This document shows positions 1 through 8,768 of a DNA stretch of 23,470 bases, piece after piece. Numbering within the stretch: the stretch's first letter is position 1; each line of letters opens with the position of its first letter. A model generated the notes under the pieces. The model had not been told where the DNA came from. It searched no databases and saw only the letters and a list, made by a program, of their open reading frames with translations. This DNA is from Micractinium sp. NFX-FRZ (taxonomy: Eukaryota; Chlorophyta; Trebouxiophyceae; Chlorellales; Chlorellaceae): NCBI GenBank assembly GCA_029339195.1, contig JAPTJF010000655.1, forward strand, positions 1-23,470, read 5' to 3'. The position numbers and the translations under genes are program-made.

Positions 1-112
1 TCCACAAACCCACAAACAAAAAAAGGTTCCTTCCCGTCGGGGCAGGGCAGGCCTACTCGCGCGTCAGCCCGAATTATTGTTTTCACAAAGTGTAGTTGTG
101 TGCACCGCTAAC

Positions 113-544
113 CTGGTGACCCGTCGGGGATGTGCGGCTGCAGCTCCTCCACCGTGTTGCCCAGTGCCTTGGGGGCTTGTTCAGTAACGATGACTGGCAA
201 TTTCAGCGCAGCTGCCGCACGCAGCTGCAGGCGGGGGGGTAGGGAGGGGAGAGGGGTCAGGGTACGTGCCTGGCAGCTGCAGCGCAGATGCCACACGCAA
301 GGGGTGGGGTAAGCGGGCGGGTGGGAGCTGGGCTGCAATGCGTGGCAACTGCACACCCTGCTGCTGCATGCCCGCTGGTACTGCCGCAGCCGCGCACCAT
401 GCGGCGGCTAGTGTCCACCACGGCGGGAAAGCCAGTGATGACGGGGCGGAAGCGCTCCTGCACGTCGCACACCAGCAGGGCCGTGTCCTCGGGCGCCAGC
501 TTGCCCACGCTGCGCGGGCCGTTGGCGGCGGCGGCGGCGGACAT
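113..544 (-). CDS. Isochorismatase-family cysteine hydrolase (ISOC1/ISOC2-like), 5' part
   Basis: Two exons are visible: 544-398 (49 codons) and 224-113 (37 codons plus one base). They join in phase 0 (donor GTGCGC, acceptor CTGCAG); a donor GTTAGC at 112 leads off the left edge, so the 3' part is missing. Residues 23-32 (LLVCDVQERF) carry the Asp that opens the Asp-Lys-Cys catalytic triad of the isochorismatase fold; exon 2 gives VIVTEQ, then LG and TVEEL, as in eukaryotic ISOC proteins. The Lys and Cys lie outside the window. ISOC-type members are small soluble hydrolases of poorly known substrate, so no isochorismate reaction should be assumed. The ATG at 544 is the first in frame; a CTGCAG just upstream (560-555) could end a 5'-UTR intron. 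Family assignment is firm; exact substrate is unknown. Confidence 0.82.
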
Positions 545-1311
545 GGCGCTCACTGCAGGGGTAACGTGCCCTGGCGGTGTGAGTCCATCATTAGGGTGAG
601 AGGACCCCGGGAGCAGCGGGAGAGAGCGCTGGCGAGGCTGACTAAAGCGGCCCGATCGCGAGGAGACATGTGGGCACACACCATCTCCGACAGCTTCAGA
701 CAACTACCTGAGGTTGTTCTGACTGCGGAGGAGGCCGAGACTGCGGGAACGAGGTGCCGGGCAAGCGAGCCGATGCGCAGGGCGGCGACGGAGGTCATCA
801 GTCGCGGGTAAAGGCGGTGCGACACGCACTGGCACCAAGCACAGGCAAGTCTGGCGCCCGGGGCCTCTAAATGCAACTGGGATCGCACAGCATGCACTTC
901 ACATGATCACAGCATACACGCAGGCGCATTGCTGACGCCCATTGCGGCCCAGACAGCATAATCAAAGTCACTTCATTCGACTGCAGCTCTCAAAGGGCAC
1001 ACTCAAACAGCTCGATACTCTGTTACTGCAACTGAGCGCTTAGGCGGCCCCTTCCGCCCCTCTGTGTCACTCACGACATCCGCATATCACAGATGGGGAG
1101 TCTCGTGGGAGGCTGGGACGCGACACGCCCTGGCAAGGCGCCCAAAGGCGAGGCCGCCACTCACCAGAGCGCTGTTGCCGTTGCTCTCAGGCCTATTGAT
1201 CGGTGCTAGGGCCTCGGTGCACCGGCAGATGTTTCGGGGACCTCAATTTCCCAGCTCCGAGACGCGTGCACAACCGCCCAGCGTCCATCCCACCCCTTCC
1301 GCCCCCTGCAG
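545..1311. other. Divergent intergenic / 5' region between isochorismatase gene and gene 2
   Basis: This stretch must hold the promoter of the minus-strand isochorismatase gene and the missing 5' exon(s) of the plus-strand gene whose first clear exon begins at 1312. No convincing coding exon was identified. Plus-strand candidates for the upstream exon, which must end in phase 1, are an ATG at 1093 (weak donor at 1099) and an open frame ending near the donor GTGCTA at 1201-1206; neither can be chosen from sequence alone. No TATA box or repeat stands out. Confidence 0.5.
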
Positions 1312-3336
1312 GCTTTGAGGACTACAAAGAGCCCTACACCCCGAGGTCTCGTCCGACCGCGTCGCCGTTCGACGCGTTCGCCGGGCACAGGCAAGGGCGC
1401 CGGCGGGCTTGCACGAGCCGCCGCTCGGTGGGCGCCGGCGGGAATTGCCGGTGTGTGTGAACCTGTGTTCCTTCCTTCATTGCACCAACCCTCCCCGCTA
1501 ATCCTCATCTGCTGCAGCGAGGATGTGGGTTGCCTGCCCGGCAGCCCGCCCAAGCTGGCGCGCGTGTCGGCGCCGCCGCCCATCCACGGGGCCTCTGCCT
1601 TGCAGCGCTACCTGAGCCGCTCTTCCTCCTCGGGAGCCCCCAGCAGCCCACGTGCCGGCACGCCGCGTGCTGGCACGCCCCGCTCAGGTGCGAATTGTGC
1701 GACGCCTGTGGTGCAGCTGCATGAGCGTGGCGCGAGAAGGGGTAGAACGTGAGCGCCTCCCTTGCGCTGCGCCGCACGCCGCACTGCCACCTGTAAGCGG
1801 GCTGCCGCGATCCCTTGCTGAAATGCATACCGTTTATAGAACTTGATTGGCAGCCCCGGCTTGGCATCCAGGCTGTCACCACATATGTGGACTCATTGAG
1901 CGCGGCTGCCCTGCACCCCGCCCTGCACCCGCGCTGCCCCTTGATCCTGCCTCGTCCTGCCAGCTGTCACCCACAGGCTCCGGGGGCACCCCACCCGCAG
2001 GCAGCTAGAGTCAGAACAAACCCTCCTTTCACTCCCATGCCACATCCTGCTCCTTTCCATGATACACTGGCCCCTGGCGGTGTTGCTGCCCGCCAGGCTC
2101 CACGCAGCTCATTCTGGAAGTGTGAGGACGGGCCTGCAGCCTACATGACATGTTGGCCCCTGCTGCTCACCAACCCAATGGCGCCCCCTGCCCCTCGACT
2201 GCCCTGCAGCTTCCAAGCACCTGACCCTGAAGATTGGAGGGGACGGAGATGATGAGGGGGTGCCGCTGGGGGAGAAGATGAAGTGGTGAGCCACTCGCAC
2301 ATGTCAACTCTGTGTGTGTCAAACATTGATTGCGACATGCCGCTGTTGCTGGGGACGGGAGGCGCAGCGGGATTGGGTGCGGGGGTGAGGTCTGTGAACG
2401 TGGGGTGGGTATTGGCACCATGTTGCTGGAGGCCATCAGATGGTCGAGCAGCGGGTGGAAGGGGGCCATGCCCTGACTGCTCACCACAGGGACTGGGCAC
2501 CGTGATCGCGAGGCGGCGGGAGTGCATGAAGTGACCCCGCAGCCCACACGCCGAGCACGGCAGAATGCGGGGAAGGCCAGATCACTCCTCGTCAGTGCCG
2601 TTGGGTGAAACCTGGCCAGGAGACAGTCGTAAGGCCCCTTCCGAGGCTAATGCCTGCCTGCCTGCCTGCCTGCCTGCCTGACCACAGCGCTCTCGGCGTG
2701 CCCCCCCGCAGGTGCTCACACATGGAGTCCGCCCAGCTGAACCTGCGGCCCGATGTCGTGGACAAGGAGTCCCTGCACGGAAGCTTCAAGTGAGTGAGCC
2801 CGTCCTGCTGGCTGGGGCGCTGAGGGTGGCAGGATGAAGGCGGGCGGCACCAAGGCGTATGCATTGTGTGTGGCATTGACTAACCCCGGCCCCTGTCTTG
2901 CTCTGCGCTGGCTGGCTGGCTTGGCTGGCTGGCTGGCGCTGGGGCACAGCTGCTGCGGCAGCTGTGCTTGCGCCTTCTGCAGAAAGTGCGTGCACTTGCT
3001 CGCCGTACGCTCTGGCTGCTTGGCTTGCACCGCTTGCGCACTTGCTCGGTCTGCTGGCCCGGCCGAGCGCGATGCGCAGGCACGCTCAGCCGGCTGAACC
3101 TGCCCCCTTGGCCCTGCCTCCCTGCGCCCTCCCTTCCCCCCTCCCCCAGGATGGACGACCCCTGCCACGCCCTGCACCTGCCCGGCAGCCCGCGGGCGGC
3201 AGAGGCAGCCGCTGCGGCCGCCATGGCCCCATTCACGCCCCACACCGAGGCAGTCACGGTGACACAGATGCAGCGGGTGACCGCCACCCGCCTGCCACAG
3301 GAGGCAGTGGAGAGCTTTGAGTCGGCAGCTCTGTAG
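1312..3336 (+). CDS. Unknown protein, Ser/Pro-rich with C-terminal tail (5' end unresolved)
   Basis: Five phase-compatible exons: 1312 to 1390 (or 1450), 1518-1687, 2210-2285, 2712-2789 and 3150-3336, ending in TAG at 3334-3336. Joins are phase 2, 1, 2, 2. The first visible exon encodes FEDYKEPYTPRSRPTASPFD; its donor is either the GC-type AG|GCAAGG at 1391 or GTGTGT at 1451, both phase 2. Exon 2 is Ser/Pro/Arg rich with a short PRAGTPRAGTPR repeat, a plausible phosphorylated linker. Exon 3 is hydrophilic with GGDGDDEG; the last exon has an alanine run and ends in FESAAL. No membrane segment or known domain is visible, so this is likely a disordered tail of a larger protein. The family was not recognised. 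The phase agreement across four introns is the main support. Upstream exon(s) must lie before 1312. Confidence 0.55.
2651..2680 (+). repeat. (TGCC)n microsatellite
   Basis: About 7.5 perfect tetranucleotide units in the intron between the third and fourth visible exons of gene 2, about 30 bases before the acceptor. A related GGCT-rich stretch lies at 2909-2940 in the next intron. Confidence 0.9.
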
Positions 3337-3434
3337 CCGCCGCGCAGCAGCCCCGCTTCGAGGGCTGTGCACGCTGTGCATGGCTGCCAGCCAGGCGGCG
3401 AGCCGTGCGGCAGGCAGCCATGGCGGCGTGTGCG

Positions 3435-3488
3435 CCCGCCAGATGGGAGGGCGGGCTCGGGGATTCAATCTCCCCGCCAGATGGGAGG
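3435..3488. repeat. 16-bp direct repeat flanking a small hairpin in the gene 2 3' UTR
   Basis: The 16-mer CCCGCCAGATGGGAGG occurs at 3435-3450 and again at 3473-3488. Between and overlapping them is a hairpin, CGGGGA (3458-3463), a 7-nt loop, then TCCCCG (3471-3476). Confidence 0.8.
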
Positions 3489-4720
3489 CGCCGGAGCAGC
3501 CTGCAATCCCCCCCCTGGCCCCGGCCCAGCACTCATCATCAGTCAGCATCGTACAACAGCAACGCAACCAACCGCAGCACGCCGCTCAGCAGCACGGCAC
3601 GCAGGGGCAGGCCCTCAGCGCCCCGCCACATGAGCACCGCACTCGGCACAACATGAACATGAATATGTGAACCAGTTCGCATGCCCACTTTGCCGGCAGC
3701 ACAAGCTTGCCATGCACCCAACGCATGTGGGAGGAGCCCCTTCCCCCTCCCGGCCCCCCTCTTTCTTGGTGCATGATTGTGCACAGTTTAAAGGTACTGC
3801 ACACCCGCAGGGGCACCACTGCAGCGCTTTTTGAAGCTCTTTGGCGCACAGCGCGTTTTAAATTTTCCCTCCGCACCCGTTTCATGCTCTGTTTTAGCTC
3901 GCGTGCACACAGTAGCGATATGGCATCACGTTTCGTCATTGCAGCCGCGTGCCACGCGCACGCCACGCAACCGACACGCAACAGTTTTGAACCCCACCCC
4001 CCCCACACACACTCGCCTCTGCGCCGCACAGCGACCGCCTGTTTCGTTCCCCTTGCTTGCTTTCCTCCCCTCCCCAATTGGTTTGTCGGTTCTGTTTCTT
4101 AACAGGTCAGGGCTGGGCCTTTGCGGTGACCTGGCTCCGAGCTGCCCATTGCCCAGCTGCTGTGAGAGCTGGCATGCCGCCGCCCTCCCCTTTTCCCAGG
4201 TGCTTGCCCCCCGCCTTGCCCAATCATGCATCCCCTTTCCTTCCTTCGCCCACCAACCTTCTTCGCTACCCCCTATCGCTCTGATGTATCTCATCTTCCT
4301 GCAATTGCCCGGCTGGCCCAGCAACTGCCTTCCCCCCCACACTATAGCTACAGTGCGCAGTGCCTTCCAACACCCTGGGGTTCCCCTGTTTCTGTGCCCT
4401 GTAATCGGCATGCAAGAACTGGCCTCTGTTGACACAAGGCAGTGGTGGGGATGCATGTACAGTGCCTAGGGCTGTGTGAAGGTATGGGCAGTGGCAGGGT
4501 GTGAGGTGTGGGGGTGGGGTTCCTGTGAGTCCTGAAGGGAAGTGTACTGGCGCAATGCAGGTCGAGGAAGGGGCATGGCGAGATGGGTACCTGGTGCTGG
4601 TGCGCCATTGGCGGGGAGTGAAGCTGGTGAAGCTGTTTGGGTGAAGGGTGCGGGGTGCTGGCGCCAGTGGGGGTTTGCTGAAACTGCGGCAGACGGCCTG
4701 GCGGGTGAAGGGTGGTGGCA

Positions 4721-4725
4721 TTACA
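4721..4725 (-). terminator. Candidate polyadenylation signal TGTAA for the CxxC-protein gene
   Basis: TTACA on the plus strand reads TGTAA on the minus strand, 184 bases past the stop codon at 4911-4909. TGTAA is the common green-algal polyadenylation signal. Confidence 0.5.
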
Positions 4726-4908
4726 TGTACTGAGGTGGTGGCCTGTGCTGGGGCGGTGCTGGGCAGCCAACCCGTGGGCTTCGCTAGCCCCGCAGCGCTC
4801 AACCCCCAGCATCGCCGCAGGGGAGGCATGCCGCGGTTGTGAGAGAAAAGAGAAGCTGCCGTTTCACGTCTTGACGGTAGAAGTGTGGGGCGGTGCCTAC
4901 AGATGCCC

Positions 4909-7510
4909 TCAGCGGCCGTTTGCGAAGAGCGGGTCGGCACGGGTGCAGTGGAAGGGGGTGCAGGTGAGGCAGCCGATGCCAAACCTGCTTGGATCAGGGG
5001 GTGGAGGGTGGGGGGTGGGGAGGGGCTTAGGAAGGGGGTGTGGTGCTTGCCCCAGCTGAGCGCCAGCCGGATGACAGCTGGGCGGGTGCAGTATGCCATG
5101 ACGTGGCACTCACAGCAGCTTGCAGGGCGTATTGCAGATGCCCCCAACCGGCGAGCGGGTGCCGGTGCACTCGAGGCACCGGTCCCCAGTGGCGTTGCAC
5201 TGCAGCGGAGGGAGGGGGGAGGAGAAGCGTGGTTCAGGAAGCATGCGGCATTGCGGGAAGGGGCGGCATGGCACCGCTGCCTCACTATGCATCAAGCTGG
5301 GGCCTCATGCATCATGTGGCATGTCATCATGCATCATAACGAGGCATGTTGTTTCCATGAATTTTGAACTGAATCGGCGCACTCCGATACCCCGCGGGTG
5401 CCCAGTGCCCAGTGCCAGGTCGCCAGACAGCGGTGGGGCCACCCAGCACCCCCCAGCCCTGCAGGCTCAGCCAGGCTCAGGCCCTGAGAAGGAGAGAGGG
5501 ATAGGGAGGCGCTGCCCTCACCCGCGCGCAGTACTGGCGGAAGCGCAGCGTCGGTTTGCACCTGTTGCCGGCTGCGTACGGCACGCACTGCAGGGGGCAG
5601 GAGGGGGCAGGGGCGGACATACATGTCATGCCGTCTGAGCGGATGCTCTCACCGCGTCAGTGGCTCAAGTACTGGTTCAAGTGCCCGCCAGCTGACTGCT
5701 CCGCACTCAGCCGCCAAGCCTGCAGTCCGCAGCCAGGTCAGCCAGGCCTGACAAGCCTCACCCGCCCGCCGGTGAGGCTGAAGCCCAGGCGGCACTGGCT
5801 GCACCGGAACACTGCAGGCAGCAAGGGAGGCGGGATGCAAGCACGTCGGTCACGGCCAGGCCTGCAAAGAAGGTCGGCTAAGTGGACAGGCACGGAGGCC
5901 AGCCAGCCAGCTGATTCATGAGTGCACTGCCGCACGCTTGCCTATCCAAGTCAAACCACCCCGAGTCGAGGCCATCAGCCAAGCACCTGCCCCAAGCCAG
6001 TGCACTGCAGCCCACTCACGGGTGTCCACTTCGATGCATCCGGGGGGCACCGCAGCATTCCGGCCGATGACGGAGCGCGCCTCAGCATTGAGCTGCCCAA
6101 CCGTGAGGCACTGCAGGTAAGGGGAGCAGGCAGGGTGGGGTGAATGGGAAGAGGGCGAGACAGATGCAGGGGCACAGGGGCCGGTGGGGCAAAGGGGCTG
6201 CCGCGGTGGGTTTGGGCGGCAGCATCCTACCAGCAGCAGCAGGCCCAGGGGCTGGCTTGCTGTCTCATGGTGACACCATCGCTGCCCTGGCTGGTTCATT
6301 CCCGAAGAACTCGAAGCGCTTGCATCACAGCTGTTCCGCCGCCACGTGCTGCCACATGTGTACACTTGCCTTGCTCTCCGGCATCCCCACGTTGATCCAG
6401 ATGGCGTTGGAGGGCATGAGGATGTGGGTGGCCGCGGCGCAGCGGGTGCACATGCCGTCTGCACATCACGGGGCAGGCAGGGAGGGAGTACGGGCAGCGC
6501 GGGGCTCAGCAGTGGACTTATGAGCAGGCACAGGAGGGAGGGCAGCGGGCTGTCTGTGGGTGGGCAAGTGCAAGTGCAAGTGCAAGTGCAAGTGCAAGTG
6601 CGGGCAGGCCGGCGGGTGGGCAGGCAGGCCAGCGGGCAGCCATGCAGCCAGGCATCTGGGCATGCTGGGTGCGGCAGGCGGTTGCAGGCACGCATGCCCT
6701 CACCAGGGTTGCAGACAGCACAGCCTGGGTTCCTTGAGAACTGCGGGCACCTGCCTTTCACGCACTGCAGGGCACACGGTGCAGGGAGAAGGCTAGGGCG
6801 CATGAGCGAGGGGTCACTCCAAGGGGCCAGGCTGGGCCAGAGAAGGAGCTGCGGGAGGGGCAGCTGCCGCAGGCATGCGGCGCCAGCTGGCAGCCGTGCT
6901 GGCGGCAGCTGGCAGCTGTGCACGCAGCTCGAGTGCATCGACTGATGCTGCACATGCTGCTCATCAGCGTGCTTCGCAGGTACCTTGTAGTTTGCGTCGA
7001 AGAAGAAGCCTGGCATGCACTCCTGGCACCATTGCGGGGTCGAGCCGTCGCAGCGTGCGCAGTTGGCGTCGCGGGAGGCCCGCACGCAGGGCGGCCCAAC
7101 CACCGCCGGGCGGCACTGCGGGCAGTGGGTGGGGTGCGCAGAGACCAATGAGTCATGTAGGAAACTTTGGATGTCACTTCATTGCGTGTTGAGCTGAGGT
7201 GAAGGTTTCTCAGCAAGCCATCAACCTCTGCTGCGGCGCGCTAGCAGCACCCCAGCTTCCACAGCAGTGGGCGCTGGTGGAAGCCGGACCCAGCACTCAC
7301 CGCAGTTATCTGACCGGCGGCGCTGTACACGGGAGACGTGTTCTTTTGGCACAGGTAACACCGCGTAGGCGCTGAGGTACACTCGATACACCCATTCACG
7401 CGGGTCAAACGCTCGCAAGGTAGCTGAGCCTTCGCTTGCGCCTCCGAGGGCCTTGCCGCAAGTATAACCGCGGTCAGAGCCACCAAAACGTTGGATATGC
7501 AAGCCCTCAT
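4909..7510 (-). CDS. Secreted cysteine-rich CxxC-repeat protein, 286 aa
   Basis: Nine exons join with matching phases: 7510-7301, 7115-6984, 6764-6704, 6458-6370, 6110-6020, 5811-5762, 5587-5522, 5199-5114 and 4984-4909 (861 nt, stop TGA). The ATG at 7510 opens a signal peptide (residues 1 to about 25, core VLVALTAVILAA, likely cut near SEAQA). The mature part has about 32 cysteines in about 260 residues, many as CxxC pairs (CIEC, CYLC, CARC, CQEC, CAVC, CTRC, CSQC, CLEC, CLTC), resembling furin-like or growth-factor-receptor cysteine-rich repeats; no C-terminal membrane segment is seen, so a secreted, disulphide-bonded protein is inferred. Exons 2, 3, 5, 7 and 8 begin with a TGC Cys codon right after the acceptor. 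Intron 4 uses a GC donor (AAG|GCAAGT at 6369). The last donor CT|GTGAGT (5113) creates an apparent TGA if unspliced, which would give a slightly shorter form. Function and ligand unknown. Confidence 0.72.
6564..6601. repeat. (GCAAGT)n hexanucleotide repeat
   Basis: About 6.3 perfect 6-bp units inside the intron between exons 3 and 4 of the CxxC-protein gene. On the plus strand each unit equals a GC-type donor core, but the gene is on the other strand, so this is probably coincidence. Confidence 0.95.
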
Positions 7511-8562
7511 GGCGGGGAGGGACAGTGCGGCTGCGGGGCGCGCGCCAGCGCTCTCGCGTCCGAGTGCTCGGCAGCGCCGTCAAGCTATCGAGCAGATTTG
7601 TCGCCCCCGCGAGCTAAATTGAGTGCCAGTAAGGCACCGAATGGAGAATTGGATGGCCAGCTCCGACGCCACCTCAGCAAGCAGTACCTCTTGAAGGTGG
7701 AGAAGCTGCTGCTTTCGAGGCCACTGCATGCAACGTCACTCCCCAGTCGCCCTTCCAAGGTCATGCACCCCCCCGGCATGCATGGAGCAAGAGACCGTGC
7801 AGCCATACAGGCTGGCAGGCCTACTGGATCTGTGGGTCTGTCCTGGACAGCTGCAGCCAGCTGCAGTGGGGCAACAAGCAGGAGCTGGGCAGGCTGCTTA
7901 TGTTAAGCTTACACAATGATGAGTGCTACCAGCAACAATGCAACTCGGGCGGTAGGGAGCCTGGCACTGCTGCAGGCAGCCCCTGGGCTTTCTTGCAGGT
8001 GCCGCTGGCATGGGTCGACTGTTGCGTGCAGCACAGCCCTGTGTGCCAGCTGCACCACCGCCTGGTCTGGCTGGAACATGTCAAAGGCACACCAAATGCC
8101 TGCACCATGGGTCAGAAATGTTCCCGGCAGCCGCTGCACGTGGTGGCTTTCCGTACGTTGTTGCAGGTGTGAATGCACAAGCATGGGACGGTGCCCCCCC
8201 TCCGACCAAGGTGTTTGCCTGCCGACCCAACCATCTGCAGAACCTTACTCCTGGCAGTCTAACGTCGACGCAATAGCACACAGAGTCACATGTTATAGCC
8301 TCCATAATGTGCACTAGCTGCTCACATGGCACCGCCCATCGGCCATGCAGGGCGGGTACAGCCTGCCGCTGCCGCTGCTGCTGACTGTACATGCCCGCCC
8401 AAACGGCGTGGCCTGCAAAACCTTCGCGCAGTGCTTTCACCGAACCCAACGTCAATTGCTCCATCAGCGACTCCGGGAGCAGCACCAAAGGTCACTTGGC
8501 GGCCTTGCCCGCTGCCTTCGCCTTGAATCGCACCAGCACGCTATTGGCATCCCGCGCCCCAG

Positions 8563-8617
8563 GTGAGGCAATCGTTGATAATGTCGCTCACCCCGGTAAC
8601 CGCCGTTCCACCGCTGA

Positions 8618-8653
<36 letters not shown>

Positions 8654-8716
8654 GGTGGCACCGCTGACACCCCTTTGCCCACACAGCCCTGCTCATGCAC
8701 CTTCCCCGCCTTCCAG
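8563..8716 (+). other. Probable 5'-UTR intron of the GT77 gene
   Basis: Donor CCAG|GTGAGG at 8563 and acceptor TTCCAG ending at 8716 bound a 154-nt GC-rich segment containing a (CGC)11 run (8621-8653). The main frame has a TAA at 8744-8746 between this intron and the start codon, so the upstream exon would be untranslated. Proposed from consensus sites only. Confidence 0.35.
8621..8653. repeat. (CGC)11 trinucleotide tract
   Basis: An uninterrupted 33-base CGC run in the 5' region of the GT77 gene, inside the proposed 5'-UTR intron. Confidence 0.95.
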
Positions 8717-8727
8717 ACGTTGCACGG

Positions 8728-8768
8728 ATGGCGGTTCAGCAGTTAATGGAGGTTTGATGGAGGTTTGA
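8728..8768 (+). promoter_or_regulatory. Upstream ORFs abutting the GT77 start codon
   Basis: An ATG at 8728 and a second in-frame ATG at 8746 share one short ORF ending TGA at 8755-8757. A third ATG at 8757 opens MEV and ends TGA at 8766-8768. Each stop overlaps the next start as TGATG, and the last overlap is with the main ATG at 8768. The arrangement arises from two copies of the 11-mer ATGGAGGTTTG. Translational control is inferred, not shown. Confidence 0.5.

Larger units (their letters stand above)
3337..4908. other. Convergent intergenic region holding two 3' UTRs
   Basis: No coding exon was supported here. It lies between the stop codons of gene 2 (plus) and the CxxC-protein gene (minus) and must carry both 3' UTRs. 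It includes less GC-rich patches near 3780-3960. The nearest plus-strand TGTAA is at 4400-4404, over 1 kb after the gene 2 stop, so its polyadenylation site is uncertain. A 16-bp direct repeat and a small hairpin sit at 3435-3488. Confidence 0.6.
7511..8767. other. Divergent promoter region between CxxC-protein and GT77 genes
   Basis: About 1.26 kb separates the two divergent start codons. No exon could be assigned. Contents noted: a likely 5'-UTR intron of the GT77 gene at 8563-8716 holding a (CGC)11 tract, upstream ATGs at 8728-8768, and a short minus-strand lysine-rich frame ending at 8492. A plus-strand open stretch at 8000-8168 is flanked by splice-like sites but matches no family known to me. 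Confidence 0.55.

Noticed and set aside
4266..5285. Minus-strand 339-codon open frame
   Set aside because: It overlaps exons 8-9 of the CxxC gene in a different frame and is Pro/Ser/His-rich with no domain.
8000..8168. Open plus-strand segment flanked by TTGCAG and GTGTGA splice-like sites
   Set aside because: Phase 0 on both sides but no compatible neighbouring exon and no recognisable protein.
7916..8317. Cys/Ser-rich plus-strand frame starting with a tandem ATG
   Set aside because: No signal peptide or family match, and it sits in a divergent promoter region; likely chance.
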